NCBI RefSeq assembly: GCF_013303125.1
Contig: NZ_JABTTE010000001.1
Location: 186,001 to 250,000 of the forward strand
DNA: 64,000 nucleotides
Reading direction: 5' to 3'
Source: Calidifontibacillus erzurumensis
GTDB lineage: Bacteria > Bacillota > Bacilli > Bacillales > Bacillaceae_J
Part shown: positions 45,362-55,728 of the stretch, one piece after another
Numbering within the stretch: the first letter of the stretch is position 1
Layout: each line of letters starts with the position of its first letter
Program-made: the position numbers and the translations under genes
Notes under the pieces: model-generated
The model's input: the letters and a program-made list of their open reading frames with translations, nothing else
What the model was told of the DNA's origin: nothing
Database searches by the model: none

Positions 45362-45398
45362 TAGCCAAGGGGGAGAATGCCCTTTGGCTTTTTCTATT
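45362..45398 (+). terminator. Terminator after yqhY
   Basis: AGCCAA-GGG paired with CCC-TTTGGCT, followed by five T. Confidence 0.75.
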
Positions 45399-45462
45399 GT
45401 TAAAAAAAATGTCGGTTTGTGGTATCATTTTTCTATACTGCTGAAAGGAAGATGTTTTTTAC

Positions 45463-45891
45463 ATGAAAAGAAGAACAGCGAGAGAAAAAGCGTTGCAATC
45501 TTTATTTCAAGTTGATTTGAGTAAAATTGAACCACAACAGGCGATACGGAATGTTTTGGGCGACAAATCAGGGGACCTCTTTTTAGAAAAACTAGTGTTA
45601 GGAACGACGGAAAACCTTGCTGCTATCGATGAGGTCATAAGCAAAAATTTAGAAAAATGGACAATCGAACGTTTAGGGAATATTGATCGGACCATTTTAC
45701 GCTTAGCGACCTATGAAATGCTTTATTTAGAAGATATTCCATACAACGTTTCGATTGACGAAGCAATCGAACTTGCGAAAAAATTTGGTGATCAAAATTC
45801 AAGCAAATTTATTAATAGTGTTTTATCTAAAATTAAACAAAATATTGAGACTAAGCTAGGAGGAACAACGAATGACAGCAAAAATAATTAG
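45463..45891 (+). CDS. nusB: Transcription antitermination factor NusB
   Basis: 142 aa, all-helical NusB/RsmB fold: RRTAREKALQSLFQVD, then LERLGNIDR-type core WTIERLGNIDRTILRLATYEML and YNVSIDEAIELAKKFGDQNSSKFINSVL. Binds boxA RNA with S10 in rRNA antitermination. Overlaps folD by 20 bp. Confidence 0.95.
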   Translation: MKRRTAREKALQSLFQVDLSKIEPQQAIRNVLGDKSGDLFLEKLVLGTTENLAAIDEVISKNLEKWTIERLGNIDRTILRLATYEMLYLEDIPYNVSIDEAIELAKKFGDQNSSKFINSVLSKIKQNIETKLGGTTNDSKNN

Positions 45892-46732
45892 CGGAAAAGA
45901 AATTGCAACACAATTAAGACAAGAAATGAAAGAAGAAGTTGCAAAACTAAAAGAGAAAGGAATCGTACCTGGACTTGCAGTTATTTTAATCGGTGATGAC
46001 CCTGCATCTCATTCTTATGTAAAGGGTAAGAAAAAAGGTTGCGAAGAAGTTGGTATTTATAACCGATTGATCGAACATCCAGCAACGATTACTGAAGAAC
46101 AATTACTAAATGAAATTGATCAACTCAATGAAGATGAAAGTATCCATGGAATTTTAGTTCAGTTGCCTTTACCAAAACATATTGATGAAAAGAAAGTAAT
46201 CGAAAGGATTTCACCGGAAAAGGATGTTGATGGCTTCCATCCTATTAACATCGGTCGAATGATGACTGGACAAGAAGCATTTATTCCTTGTACACCATAT
46301 GGTATTTTAAAAATGGTTCAACTTCAAAACATCGAAATAGAAGGCAAACATGTTGTAGTCATTGGCCGAAGCAATATTGTTGGGAAACCAGTTGGACAAT
46401 TGTTTTTAAATGAAAATGCCACTGTTACATACTGCCATTCTAAGACGAAAAATCTTAAAGAAATGACAAAACAAGCAGACATCCTTATTGTCGCTGTTGG
46501 TAAAGCCAATTTTATTGGAAAAGATTACATTAAAGAGGGTGCTGTTGTTATTGATGTAGGTGTCAATCGTCTTGAAACAGGAAAATTGTGTGGGGACGTC
46601 ATTTTTGAAGAAGCAAAAGAAGTTGCTGCATACATAACACCAGTTCCTGGAGGCGTCGGTCCGTTAACGATTACAATGCTTTTATATAATACGATTGAAT
46701 CTGCAAAACGATTTTATGGTGTTCGTTCATGA
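45872..46732 (+). CDS. folD: Methylenetetrahydrofolate dehydrogenase/cyclohydrolase FolD
   Basis: 286 aa. Bifunctional one-carbon enzyme. Seen: SHSYVKGKKKGCEEVGI with the catalytic Lys, ILVQLPLPKHI, DVDGFHPINIGRM, VVIGRSNIVGKPVGQLF (NADP-binding) and TPVPGGVGPLTI. Works with the gcv system, which yields methylene-tetrahydrofolate. Overlaps both neighbours. Confidence 0.97.
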   Translation: MTAKIISGKEIATQLRQEMKEEVAKLKEKGIVPGLAVILIGDDPASHSYVKGKKKGCEEVGIYNRLIEHPATITEEQLLNEIDQLNEDESIHGILVQLPLPKHIDEKKVIERISPEKDVDGFHPINIGRMMTGQEAFIPCTPYGILKMVQLQNIEIEGKHVVVIGRSNIVGKPVGQLFLNENATVTYCHSKTKNLKEMTKQADILIVAVGKANFIGKDYIKEGAVVIDVGVNRLETGKLCGDVIFEEAKEVAAYITPVPGGVGPLTITMLLYNTIESAKRFYGVRS

Positions 46733-48105
46733 CAGAGCAAAGATTTTTGACTGTGACAGCTTTAACAAGATATTTAAAAAGAAAATTTGAGATGGATCCA
46801 CATCTTCAAGATGTATGGATTAAGGGTGAGCTGTCAAATTTTAAATGGCACAGCCGCGGTCATATGTATTTTACATTAAAGGATGAAAATGCCCGGATTC
46901 AATGTGTCATGTTTGCTGGTGATAACCGCCGGCTAACATTTAAGCCGGAAGATGGAATGAAAGTACTGATCCGTGGTGAGATTGCTATTTATGAAGCATA
47001 TGGTCAATATCAGCTTTATGTAAAAGAAATGGAGTTAGATGGAATTGGTAATCTTTTTTTAGCGTTTGAAGAATTGAAAAAAAGGTTAGAGCGTGAAGGT
47101 TTATTTGACCAACAAAAGAAAAAGCCAATTCCAAAATTTCCTGAACATATTTGTGTCATAACATCACCTACTGGTGCTGCGATTCGAGACATTATAACGA
47201 CAATTAGAAGGCGTTACCCAATCGTACGCATAACGATTTTACCTGTTCTCGTTCAAGGAGAAGAAGCTGCCTCTTCAATAGCGAACGCCATACGATATGC
47301 GAATATGATCGGCACTTTTGATGTGATAATATCTGGGCGTGGCGGAGGTTCGATTGAAGATCTTTGGCCTTTTAATGAAGAGATCGTTGCAAGGGCCATT
47401 TATGAATCAGAAATTCCGATCATTTCGGCAGTAGGACATGAAACGGATTTTACGATTGCCGATTTTGTAGCGGATATGAGGGCTCCAACACCAACGGCTG
47501 CAGCTGAACTAGCAGTCCCTCATATTGAAGAGCTGCTTGAAAAAGTGGGGGTCTGCCGTGTTAGGCTTATGAGGGCAATGACTGAAAAAATAACAATTGC
47601 AAAAAAAAATCTACAGCATCTACAAAAATCATATGCCTTCCGGTATCCGCGGCAGCTTCTCAATCAAAAGGAGCAAGAATTGGATCGGCTGATTGATAGA
47701 CTAACAAAAGAAGTAACAAGAAAATTTGAAGCAAAAAAAGAAAAGTTTGAGCATTTGTATGTGAGATTAAAAAAAGCGCATCCAGCCAATCAAATTGTTC
47801 GTGAAAATGAACGCTTGGCAAAAATTGTACGTCAACTGGAAAGGGCAGGAATAAAGCAATTAAATAGCAAACAAATGCAGTTAAATCATCTACTTGCAAA
47901 GTTGAATGCTTTAAATCCTTTGAAAGTAATGGAACGAGGGTATAGCCTTGCTTATCGGGATGATAAAAAAATAATTAAGTCCATAACCCAAGTTGAACCA
48001 GGTGATAAAATTAAACTTTTTTTAACGGACGGGAACGTTGATTGCCAGGTTTTAGGGAAAGAGGAGAGTGACAGTGGTGAACGAAGAAATAACATTAAGC
48101 TTTGA
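46729..48105 (+). CDS. xseA: Exodeoxyribonuclease VII large subunit
   Basis: 458 aa. N-terminal OB-fold (residues 5-100, [25 protein letters not shown]), catalytic region with [26 protein letters not shown] and [27 protein letters not shown], then a long coiled coil (about 270-400). ATGA overlap with folD; overlaps xseB. Confidence 0.96.
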   Translation: MTEQRFLTVTALTRYLKRKFEMDPHLQDVWIKGELSNFKWHSRGHMYFTLKDENARIQCVMFAGDNRRLTFKPEDGMKVLIRGEIAIYEAYGQYQLYVKEMELDGIGNLFLAFEELKKRLEREGLFDQQKKKPIPKFPEHICVITSPTGAAIRDIITTIRRRYPIVRITILPVLVQGEEAASSIANAIRYANMIGTFDVIISGRGGGSIEDLWPFNEEIVARAIYESEIPIISAVGHETDFTIADFVADMRAPTPTAAAELAVPHIEELLEKVGVCRVRLMRAMTEKITIAKKNLQHLQKSYAFRYPRQLLNQKEQELDRLIDRLTKEVTRKFEAKKEKFEHLYVRLKKAHPANQIVRENERLAKIVRQLERAGIKQLNSKQMQLNHLLAKLNALNPLKVMERGYSLAYRDDKKIIKSITQVEPGDKIKLFLTDGNVDCQVLGKEESDSGERRNNIKL

Positions 48106-48319
48106 ACAAGCAATGAAAAATCTTGAAGAAATCGTTGAAAAATTGGAAGAAGGCGATGTACCGCTAGAACAGGCAATCGTTTATTTTCAACAAGGGATGA
48201 ACTTATCGAAAATTTGTCATGACAAGCTCCAGCATGTAGAGAAACAAATGGAGCAAATTCTTCTCGAAGACGGCGAAATCAAGCCTTTTATATTGGATGA
48301 AGACGGGGGAGAATCATGA
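48074..48319 (+). CDS. xseB: Exodeoxyribonuclease VII small subunit
   Basis: About 81 aa. Helical hairpin with [33 protein letters not shown]. Three in-frame GTG codons (48068, 48074, 48077) compete as start; GAGGAG at 48061-48066 fits 48074 or 48077 best. Overlaps the end of xseA, giving coupled synthesis, and its stop overlaps the ispA start. Confidence 0.93.
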   Translation: MVNEEITLSFEQAMKNLEEIVEKLEEGDVPLEQAIVYFQQGMNLSKICHDKLQHVEKQMEQILLEDGEIKPFILDEDGGES

Positions 48320-49200
48320 CCAATTTATTAAAAAACTATTTATTTGAAAAAAAGCAATGGATTGATCAAAACTTGCCATTGTATATTGAAAAAATTGAAG
48401 CACCTGATATCTTAAAAGAGTCTATGATTTATTCACTAGAAGCAGGTGGAAAAAGAATACGTCCCATTCTCCTTTTTGCAACGATAAATGCATTAGGGAT
48501 GGATGAAAAAAAAGGTTTAGATGTTGCATGTGCTCTAGAAATGATTCACACTTATTCACTGATTCATGATGATCTCCCAAGTATGGATGATGATGATTTG
48601 CGTCGTGGTAAGCCAACGAATCATAAAGTTTATGGGGAAGCAATTGCCATTTTGGCTGGAGATGGATTGCTTACACATAGCTTTGAAGTAATAGCTGAAT
48701 CACAAGAGCTTGCAGACGAGATGAAAGTAAAAATTATCTCCCAACTTGCAAAAGCAGCTGGTCCAGCTGGAATGGTTGGCGGCCAAGTCGCTGACCTATT
48801 AGGAGAAAATAAAACATTAACCGTTGAAGAGCTTGAATATATTCATGAACATAAGACTGGGAAGCTGCTTCGATTTGCAGTGGTTGCCGGTGCCATCATT
48901 GCAGGGGCAAGTCCTGAACAGCTCCGGTGTCTTGATCTCTTTGCAAAACATTTAGGCTTAGCTTTTCAAATTAAAGATGATATTTTAGATGTAGAAGGCA
49001 ACGTCGAACAAATTGGAAAACCAGTTGGCAGTGATGAAGGAAAAGCGAAAAGCACATATCCAAAATTACTTTCACTTGAAGGCGCCAAAAAGATGTGCAA
49101 TGAACAATTAGAATTGGCAAAGTATTGGTTAGACCAGGCAAATGTGGAAAAGGAATTATTGCTTGAAATCGCTGATTTTATTGTAAAACGTGATCATTGA
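48316..49200 (+). CDS. ispA: Farnesyl diphosphate synthase
   Basis: 294 aa. Trans-prenyltransferase: AGGKRIRP, first Asp-rich motif [14 protein letters not shown] (from Asp85), and second motif [12 protein letters not shown]. The residue pattern before the first motif ([11 protein letters not shown]) fits a farnesyl-length product. Uses precursors from the DXP pathway whose first enzyme, Dxs, is encoded downstream of the OLE locus. Confidence 0.95.
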   Translation: MTNLLKNYLFEKKQWIDQNLPLYIEKIEAPDILKESMIYSLEAGGKRIRPILLFATINALGMDEKKGLDVACALEMIHTYSLIHDDLPSMDDDDLRRGKPTNHKVYGEAIAILAGDGLLTHSFEVIAESQELADEMKVKIISQLAKAAGPAGMVGGQVADLLGENKTLTVEELEYIHEHKTGKLLRFAVVAGAIIAGASPEQLRCLDLFAKHLGLAFQIKDDILDVEGNVEQIGKPVGSDEGKAKSTYPKLLSLEGAKKMCNEQLELAKYWLDQANVEKELLLEIADFIVKRDH

Positions 49201-49211
49201 GCATTTATTTT

Positions 49212-49229
49212 TTTTATGATATCATAAAA
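49212..49229. repeat. Perfect 18-bp palindrome just before the OLE element
   Basis: TTTTATGATATCATAAAA, 12 bp after the ispA stop and 9 bp before the closing stem of the OLE RNA. It may be an RNA hairpin separating or processing the two parts of the transcript. Confidence 0.5.
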
Positions 49230-49235
49230 CTAACG

Positions 49236-49845
49236 ATGGAGTGGTGCAGTATTCTAGTCAGTCTACTAACTCTGAAGGCGGGCCTAAAAATCCGCTAAAG
49301 GGCACATCGATGAAGTTCCTTGTGTTGGCTTGAGGCGCCCAGCCTTGGGTTGATGCTGGGAGTTAAGGTCGAAGGGCGATCCACAAAGGCATGTGGGCGT
49401 TGACCCTTCTTCCGCGGAGGCCCATTTTCGTAGGAAGCTCTTACTAATCTTCCTATGGGATGGGGTATGAACCTGTCTTTGCAAAGCGGGAAGTTTTGCA
49501 GGCAGCGTAGCCTGCCTTGAGTGGGGTTAGAGGGGATTATGGTTAAAGCATAAGGTCAAGAGTTGGCCACTCTGACGCTTATTGGACGTGTCCATATGAA
49601 ATCTACCCTGCAAAAGAGGCTAGGAGTTAGTTAAAGACTGTTGAGGAAAACTCCTAGACTGTTCACTCGTGACATATATTGAGGATTATAGTGCGGACTA
49701 AGTGGCAATCCAGTCTAGCTGATGGCGACACAGCTAAGGTAGGTTTAAAGGGAAACCGCCAGAGTGGCAACACTCGGTACTTACTTGGGAAAACCTACTG
49801 GACCTAAGCCGCAATTTTTACTCAATATATGGCCACTCCGCATAC
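49236..49845 (+). ncRNA. ole: OLE RNA (ornate, large, extremophilic)
   Basis: About 600 nt without a credible reading frame, clearly GC-richer than the surrounding spacers. The ends are complementary: GGAGTGG (49238-49244) with CCACTCC (49833-49839), and many internal stems exist (for example GGCGCCCAGCC near 49333 region, GCAGGCAGCGTAGCCTGC near 49500). It sits between ispA and a small membrane-protein gene followed by dxs, the operon place known for OLE RNA in Bacillus halodurans. OLE RNA forms a membrane-bound ribonucleoprotein with OapA and supports tolerance to cold, alcohol and magnesium stress. A covariance-model search would settle the match. Confidence 0.9.
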
Positions 49846-49910
49846 ATAAATTGATTTCGGTTAAAATTTATTAACATAGATTTTTGCTTTCAAGGAGATT
49901 TTTTCTTAAA

Positions 49911-50504
49911 ATGAACCTTTTTCATAAATCGATACGATTCAGTTTAGGAGTTGCCGTTATCACGTTTGTGTTAGCGGCTATTTTTTCAATTATTTCCACG
50001 ATGATGCTTAGTGGTGTAAAATGGGGATTAGGCATGTTCATTGTTTTCCTCATCGTCTTGGTGGGGATTTTCTTTGATATTCTTGGTATAGCGGCTACAG
50101 CCGCTGATGAAACACCATTTCATGCCATGGCATCGAAAAAAGTCAGAGGCGCAAAGCACGCAATTTTAATTACAAGGAATGCTGATCGTTTTGCGAACTT
50201 TTGTAATGATGTAATTGGAGATATTTCAGGGATTATTAGTGGGACAGCTTCAGCGATCGTAATTATTCAAATTACGATAGGATTCGGTTATTCAGAGGAT
50301 TCCTCGTTTCAAAACATAATTTCCGTTGTTTTTACAAGTATTGTAGCGGCTTTGACTGTTGGCGGGAAAGCTTTTGGAAAATCATTTGCTATTCGCTATT
50401 CAACGGAAATTATTTTTCGTGTAGGCCAACTATTATTCCAACTTGAAGATAAATTTAAAATTAAACTATTGAAAGCCGAAAAAAGACGCAAAGTTAAAAG
50501 ATGA
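49911..50504 (+). CDS. oapA: OLE-associated membrane protein OapA
   Basis: 197 aa. Four hydrophobic segments (about 9-30, 38-60, 105-125, 132-155) with conserved short polar turns (AATAADETPFHAMASKKVRGA, FCNDVIGDISGIISG) in the DUF21 style. A strongly basic tail (KIKLLKAEKRRKVKR) would suit RNA contact. ATG 49911 follows CAAGGAG, at a rather long distance of 13 bases. It lies directly after the OLE RNA and just before dxs. Known OapA proteins bind OLE RNA and anchor it to the membrane. Confidence 0.88.
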   Translation: MNLFHKSIRFSLGVAVITFVLAAIFSIISTMMLSGVKWGLGMFIVFLIVLVGIFFDILGIAATAADETPFHAMASKKVRGAKHAILITRNADRFANFCNDVIGDISGIISGTASAIVIIQITIGFGYSEDSSFQNIISVVFTSIVAALTVGGKAFGKSFAIRYSTEIIFRVGQLLFQLEDKFKIKLLKAEKRRKVKR

Positions 50505-50519
50505 AAGTGAGTTGCTATC

Positions 50520-52424
50520 ATGAATTTAGAGATGATCAAAGATCCTAAAATGATCAAAAATCTAACAATCGATGAACTTGAAGAACTTGCCCAAGCGATC
50601 AGGCATTTTCTTGTAGAAAAGCTTTCAAGAAGCGGCGGTCATTTAGGTCCTAACCTTGGCGTTGTTGAATTAACTCTAGCACTTCATAAAGTATTTGACA
50701 GCCCTAAAGATAAATTTCTTTGGGATGTAGGACACCAGTCTTACGTTCATAAAATTTTAACCGGCCGAGCTGATCGCTTTGATACTTTAAGGAAGTATAA
50801 AGGAATGTCCGGATTCCCAAAAATGAGTGAATCAGAGCACGATGTCTGGGAAACGGGCCACAGTTCAACATCATTGTCAGGGGCAATGGGAATGGCAATC
50901 GCCAGGGATCTTAAAGGAACAAATGAAAAAATTATACCAATTATTGGTGATGGTGCTCTTACGGGAGGAATGGCACTCGAAGCACTCAACCATATTGGTC
51001 ATGAAAAAAAGGACATTATCGTCATTTTGAATGATAATGAAATGTCGATTGCACCGAATGTTGGAGCGCTCCATCATATTTTAGGACGGCTTCGAACAGC
51101 AGGAAAATACCAATGGGTAAAAGATGAGTTGGAATATTTAATGAAAAAGATTCCTGCTATTGGCGGGAAGCTTGCGGCAACAGCTGAGCGGGTGAAAGAT
51201 TCATTAAAATATTTACTTGTTTCCGGTGTGTTTTTTGAAGAATTAGGCTTTACGTATTTGGGGCCGGTTGATGGGCATAATTTTCAAAATTTGATTGAAA
51301 CATTCCAACTTGCCAAAAAAACGAAAGGTCCTGTTCTTGTCCATGTAATTACTAAAAAAGGGAAAGGGTATAAACCAGCAGAAATGGACAGGACTGGTAC
51401 ATGGCATGGGGTTGGACCGTACAAGATTGAATCAGGGGAAGGAATTCAACCTGTGAACACAGCTCCTGCATGGAGTAAAGTGATCAGTGATGCTGTATTA
51501 AAACTAGCGCGCAAGGATAAAAGAATTGTTGCTATAACACCTGCAATGCCTGTAGGTTCACAGCTGCTTGATTTTGCGAAAGAATTACCGGACCGTTTCT
51601 TTGATGTAGGAATTGCTGAACAGCATGCGGTGACAATGGCAGCAGGTTTAGCTACGCAAAAATTCAAACCATTTTTAGCTATTTATTCGACATTTTTACA
51701 ACGCGGGTACGATCAAGTGCTTCATGATGTATGTCGTCAAAATTTGAATGTATTTTTCGGAATTGACCGTGCTGGCCTAGTAGGAGCAGATGGAGAAACA
51801 CATCAAGGCATTTATGACATTGCTTTTTTACGGCATATCCCGAACATCGTCATAATGATGCCAAAAGATGAAAATGAAGGACAGCATATGGTTTATACGG
51901 CCATTAAATATGACAAAGGACCGATTGCCCTTAGATTCCCTCGCGGAAACGGACTAGGGGTTGAAATGGATGATGAATTTAAAGAAATTCCGATTGGAAC
52001 ATGGGAAGTATTAAAAGATGGTAACGATGTGTCTATTCTTACTTTTGGAACGACGATCGAAATGGCACTTGAAGCAGCAAAACTGCTTAAGAAACATGGA
52101 ATTATGGCAAAAGTGGTGAATGCCCGATTTATAAAGCCGCTAGATGTGACAATGCTTCATAATATTTTAAAGACAGGAATGCCGATCGTAACGATTGAAG
52201 AAGCTGTTCTAGAAGGCGGTTTTGGGAGCGCTATCCTTGAGTTTGCCCATGATCATCAGTATTATGATGCAAAAATAGCTCGAATGGGTATTCCAGATCG
52301 TTTTATTGAACATGGCAGCGTCAATAAATTATTAGAAGAAATCGGACTAACAACAGAAAAAGTTGTCGAAACCGTTTTAGATCTTCGCCAAAACAAAAGA
52401 ATCATTAAACAACAAAGGGCTTGA
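50520..52424 (+). CDS. dxs: 1-Deoxy-D-xylulose-5-phosphate synthase
   Basis: 634 aa. Condenses pyruvate with glyceraldehyde 3-phosphate using thiamine diphosphate, the entry to the DXP isoprenoid pathway. Seen: [26 protein letters not shown], the TPP motif GDGALTGG...NDN, the transketolase block [17 protein letters not shown], and [12 protein letters not shown]. Forms a unit with ole-oapA upstream and yqxC downstream (3 bp). Confidence 0.97.
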   Translation: MNLEMIKDPKMIKNLTIDELEELAQAIRHFLVEKLSRSGGHLGPNLGVVELTLALHKVFDSPKDKFLWDVGHQSYVHKILTGRADRFDTLRKYKGMSGFPKMSESEHDVWETGHSSTSLSGAMGMAIARDLKGTNEKIIPIIGDGALTGGMALEALNHIGHEKKDIIVILNDNEMSIAPNVGALHHILGRLRTAGKYQWVKDELEYLMKKIPAIGGKLAATAERVKDSLKYLLVSGVFFEELGFTYLGPVDGHNFQNLIETFQLAKKTKGPVLVHVITKKGKGYKPAEMDRTGTWHGVGPYKIESGEGIQPVNTAPAWSKVISDAVLKLARKDKRIVAITPAMPVGSQLLDFAKELPDRFFDVGIAEQHAVTMAAGLATQKFKPFLAIYSTFLQRGYDQVLHDVCRQNLNVFFGIDRAGLVGADGETHQGIYDIAFLRHIPNIVIMMPKDENEGQHMVYTAIKYDKGPIALRFPRGNGLGVEMDDEFKEIPIGTWEVLKDGNDVSILTFGTTIEMALEAAKLLKKHGIMAKVVNARFIKPLDVTMLHNILKTGMPIVTIEEAVLEGGFGSAILEFAHDHQYYDAKIARMGIPDRFIEHGSVNKLLEEIGLTTEKVVETVLDLRQNKRIIKQQRA

Positions 52425-52427
52425 AAG

Positions 52428-53249
52428 ATGAGTATGAAAAAAGAAAGAGTCGATGTCTTGCTCGTTGAGCGGGGCTTAGTTGAAACAAGAGAGAAAGCAA
52501 AAAGAGCAATCATGGCTGGCTTAGTTTATACAAATGGGGGGCGTATTGATAAACCAGGAATGAAAGTAGATATTGATGCGCCCCTAGAAGTAAAAGGTGA
52601 AGTGATGCCTTATGTTTCAAGAGGCGGCTTAAAACTTGAAAAAGCTATTAATGAATTTCATCTTGATTTGCGTGATAAAATCGTATTAGATATAGGGGCA
52701 TCAACTGGTGGTTTCACCGATTGTTCATTGCAAAACGGTGCGAGACTCATCTACGCACTTGATGTTGGCTATAACCAACTTGCTTGGAAGCTGAGGCAAG
52801 ATGACCGTGTCATCGTAATGGAGAGAACAAATTTCCGCTATTCTACAGCAGCCGATTTTCAATATGGCTTGCCAAACTTTGCAACAATCGATGTATCATT
52901 TATTTCGTTGAAATTGATATTACCGGTATTAAAAACGGTTATTGCAAATGGCAGTGATATTGTCTGCTTAGTGAAACCACAGTTTGAAGCTGGTAAAGAA
53001 GAAGTTGGAAAAAAGGGTATCGTTAAAGACCGAAAAGTCCATGCAAGGGTGCTGAATGATATCATTGATTTTGCGAAAAATCTTGGTTTTCAAATTAAAA
53101 ATGCTTCGTTTTCCCCAATTACCGGAGGAGAAGGAAATATAGAGTTTTTATTACACTTGTATTGGGACGAAAGCGGAGTTTCTCAAGATAATATAAATAT
53201 AGATACGGAAAAAATTGTGCAATCTGCCCATGAAACATTAAAGGAATGA
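52428..53249 (+). CDS. yqxC: TlyA-family rRNA methyltransferase YqxC
   Basis: 273 aa. N-terminal S4 RNA-binding domain (RVDVLLVERGLVETREKAKRAIMAGLVYTNG), then an FtsJ-like SAM domain with VLDIGASTGGFTDCSLQNGA and ATIDVSFISL. The catalytic K-D-K-type residues are spread as in TlyA. Probably methylates the 2'-OH of ribosomal RNA; the target base is not established here. Confidence 0.92.
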   Translation: MSMKKERVDVLLVERGLVETREKAKRAIMAGLVYTNGGRIDKPGMKVDIDAPLEVKGEVMPYVSRGGLKLEKAINEFHLDLRDKIVLDIGASTGGFTDCSLQNGARLIYALDVGYNQLAWKLRQDDRVIVMERTNFRYSTAADFQYGLPNFATIDVSFISLKLILPVLKTVIANGSDIVCLVKPQFEAGKEEVGKKGIVKDRKVHARVLNDIIDFAKNLGFQIKNASFSPITGGEGNIEFLLHLYWDESGVSQDNINIDTEKIVQSAHETLKE

Positions 53250-53259
53250 ATCATTTATG

Positions 53260-53290
53260 AAAGGGTAACAAAATTGTTATCCTTTTTCAT
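53260..53290 (+). terminator. Terminator between yqxC and ahrC
   Basis: AAAGGGTAACA paired with TGTTATCCTTT over a 4-base loop, then T-rich DNA. Confidence 0.75.
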
Positions 53291-53387
53291 TTTTATAAGA
53301 CTTTTTTGTTCGCATGTACAATTTTATAAAAATCGGCTAACATAAATGTATAAGTTTTAAGTGTAATCGATAGGTGGTGGTTAATGA

Positions 53388-53837
53388 ATGAATAAGGGGC
53401 AGCGTCATATAAAAATTAGAGAAATCATTACAAATCATGAAATTGAAACACAAGATGAACTGGTCGAGATTTTAAAAAATGAAGGATATAATGTCACGCA
53501 AGCAACCATTTCAAGAGACATAAAAGAATTGCATCTTGTTAAAGTACCTCTTGCTGATGGACGTTATAAATATAGCCTGCCGGCAGATCAACGGTTCAAT
53601 CCGTTGCAAAAATTGAAAAGAGCATTGGTAGATGCATTTGTCAAAATCGATTTTACAAACAACCTTATTGTGATGAAAACGCTACCTGGTAATGCGAATG
53701 CGGTGGCTGCTTTAATTGATCATCTAGATTGGGATGAGGTGCTAGGCACGATTGGTGGAGACGATACGATCTTAATTATTTGCAGAACAGCGGAAGATTC
53801 AGAAAAAATAACAAACCGCTTTTTAGATATGCTTTAA
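53388..53837 (+). CDS. ahrC: Arginine repressor AhrC/ArgR
   Basis: 149 aa. N-terminal winged helix ([25 protein letters not shown], then [18 protein letters not shown]) and C-terminal arginine-binding, hexamerising domain with [33 protein letters not shown]. Represses arginine synthesis and activates catabolism in an arginine-dependent way. Same length as B. subtilis AhrC. Confidence 0.96.
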   Translation: MNKGQRHIKIREIITNHEIETQDELVEILKNEGYNVTQATISRDIKELHLVKVPLADGRYKYSLPADQRFNPLQKLKRALVDAFVKIDFTNNLIVMKTLPGNANAVAALIDHLDWDEVLGTIGGDDTILIICRTAEDSEKITNRFLDML

Positions 53838-53859
53838 TCATGTAAAAGGTGTGACCATT

Positions 53860-55599
53860 ATGTTAGCAGAATTATCAATCAAAAATTTTGCAATCATTGA
53901 AAGTTTGGCGGTGTCATTCCAAAAGGGGTTAACGGTTTTAACAGGAGAAACAGGAGCAGGTAAATCAATTATTATTGATGCCATAAGCTTGCTTGTTGGA
54001 GGCAGAGGCTCCTCGGAATTTGTACGGCATGGTGCAAAAAAAGCAGAAATTGAAGGGTTATTTTTACTTGACTCTGATGATCACCCATGTATTGAAAAAG
54101 CATTTGAACTTGGAATTGAAATTAGCGATGGGATGGTTGTCATCCAAAGGGAAATTTTGGTCAATGGAAAAAGTGTATGTCGCATTAACGGAAAATTGGT
54201 GACGATTGGAATCTTACGGGAAATCGGTCGGACATTGGTTGATATTCATGGTCAGCATGAACATCAAGAATTAATGAATGTAGAGCGTCATTTGCCTCTA
54301 GTTGATCAATTTGATGAAAAAAATACGAACCTTGCCATTGAGGAATACCAGCGTTTATATAAACAATTTTTACAAATTAAAAAACAGCTAAAAGCTTTAA
54401 ACGAAAATGAACAGAAGATGGCCCACCGCCTCGATTTAATTCAATTCCAACTTTCAGAAATTAAAAATGCGAATTTAGAACCGGGCGAAGAAGAAAAATT
54501 ACTAGAAGAAAAGCTTCAACTTACAAATTTTGAAAAAATTCATCGGGCTGTCGAAAGAAGTTATGTTGCTTTAACTGGTGAACAACATGGCTTAGATTGG
54601 ATTGGTCTTGCAATGAGCGAGCTTGAAGATGTAGCTTCTTTAAATGATTCGTTAAAATCGATTTATGAAAATGTTTCGAGTAGTTTTTATCTTTTGGAAG
54701 AAGCGGGATCTTCCTTGCGAGACCAACTTGACTTAATGGAATATGATCCTGCTCGTCTAGATTTTTTGGAAACACGGTTAAATGAAATTCGCTTTTTAAA
54801 GAAAAAATATGGGCAAACCGTTGAAGAAATTTTAGAATATGCAGCGAAAATTGAAGATGAAATCGATCAAATTCAAAATCGAGAAGTTCATGTCGACCGC
54901 TTAAAAAAGCAGCTTCAAGATGTACAAAAAGATTTGCTTCTTGAAGCGGAACATTTATCGAATATTAGAAAACAAATTGCACAAAAACTTAAAGATGAAA
55001 TTCATAAAGAATTAAAAGATTTACATATGTCAAAAACGATATTTGAAATCGACTTTTCTTTATCGGAAGGAAAAGAGGACGGACAAACTGTTCATTTTCA
55101 AGGCCGCCCAATTGAATTTCTCGAATCCGGGATCGATGTAGTCGAATTTTTAATTTCAACAAATCCAGGCGAACCGCTCAAGCCTTTGTCAAAGATTGCC
55201 TCAGGGGGAGAAATGTCAAGAATTATGCTTGCATTAAAATGCATTTTCTCCAAACAACAAGGGATTACTGCTATTATTTTTGATGAAGTTGATACAGGAG
55301 TAAGTGGCCGTGTCGCTCAGGCAATGGCTGAAAAAATATATAAAATTTCCCAAGGATCACAAGTTTTATGCATCACCCATTTACCACAAGTAGCAGCGAT
55401 GGCTGATACACATCTTTACATTTCTAAACAGACGAAAGATGGACGAACCTTTACCTCCATTACTGAACTAGATGATCATGCAAAAATAAAAGAAGTTGCC
55501 CGAATGATTTCCGGCGTTGAAATAACGGAGTTAACAAAACAACATGCAAGCGAGCTTCTCGAACTTGCAAAACAAACGAAAACTGAAGCATTAACTTAA
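53860..55599 (+). CDS. recN: DNA repair protein RecN
   Basis: 579 aa. SMC-like ATPase for double-strand break repair: N-terminal Walker A LTGETGAGKSIIIDAI, long coiled coil (about 150-370), C-terminal signature IASGGEMSRIMLALK, Walker B AIIFDEVDTGVSG and CITHLPQVAAMAD. ATG 53860 has AAAGGTG 10 bases upstream; the frame opening at 53851 is less likely. Confidence 0.96.
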   Translation: MLAELSIKNFAIIESLAVSFQKGLTVLTGETGAGKSIIIDAISLLVGGRGSSEFVRHGAKKAEIEGLFLLDSDDHPCIEKAFELGIEISDGMVVIQREILVNGKSVCRINGKLVTIGILREIGRTLVDIHGQHEHQELMNVERHLPLVDQFDEKNTNLAIEEYQRLYKQFLQIKKQLKALNENEQKMAHRLDLIQFQLSEIKNANLEPGEEEKLLEEKLQLTNFEKIHRAVERSYVALTGEQHGLDWIGLAMSELEDVASLNDSLKSIYENVSSSFYLLEEAGSSLRDQLDLMEYDPARLDFLETRLNEIRFLKKKYGQTVEEILEYAAKIEDEIDQIQNREVHVDRLKKQLQDVQKDLLLEAEHLSNIRKQIAQKLKDEIHKELKDLHMSKTIFEIDFSLSEGKEDGQTVHFQGRPIEFLESGIDVVEFLISTNPGEPLKPLSKIASGGEMSRIMLALKCIFSKQQGITAIIFDEVDTGVSGRVAQAMAEKIYKISQGSQVLCITHLPQVAAMADTHLYISKQTKDGRTFTSITELDDHAKIKEVARMISGVEITELTKQHASELLELAKQTKTEALT

Positions 55600-55604
55600 A
55601 ATGC

Positions 55605-55636
55605 AAAGCTATCCTTGTTTGGATAGCTTTTTTAAT
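55605..55636 (+). terminator. Terminator after recN
   Basis: AAAGCTATCC / GGATAGCTTT perfect 10-bp stem with a 6-base loop and six T. Confidence 0.92.
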
Positions 55637-55728
55637 TGAGAACAGTTATAAATGAAACCGATGAGGGCAAAATTATAATTGTACCCATGAAATTATGGTG
55701 TGGGATTGGAGCGAGGAGAGTGAAATGA

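Noticed and set aside
49284-49484. 66-codon reverse-strand reading frame inside the OLE region
   Set aside because: Lies entirely within the structured RNA, has no ribosome-binding site, and its composition is not protein-like.
49236-49845. Group II intron or RNase P RNA as the identity of the large RNA
   Set aside because: No intron-encoded protein, no domain V-like hairpin at the 3' end and no RNase P core recognised. Operon position and the membrane-protein partner fit OLE RNA instead.
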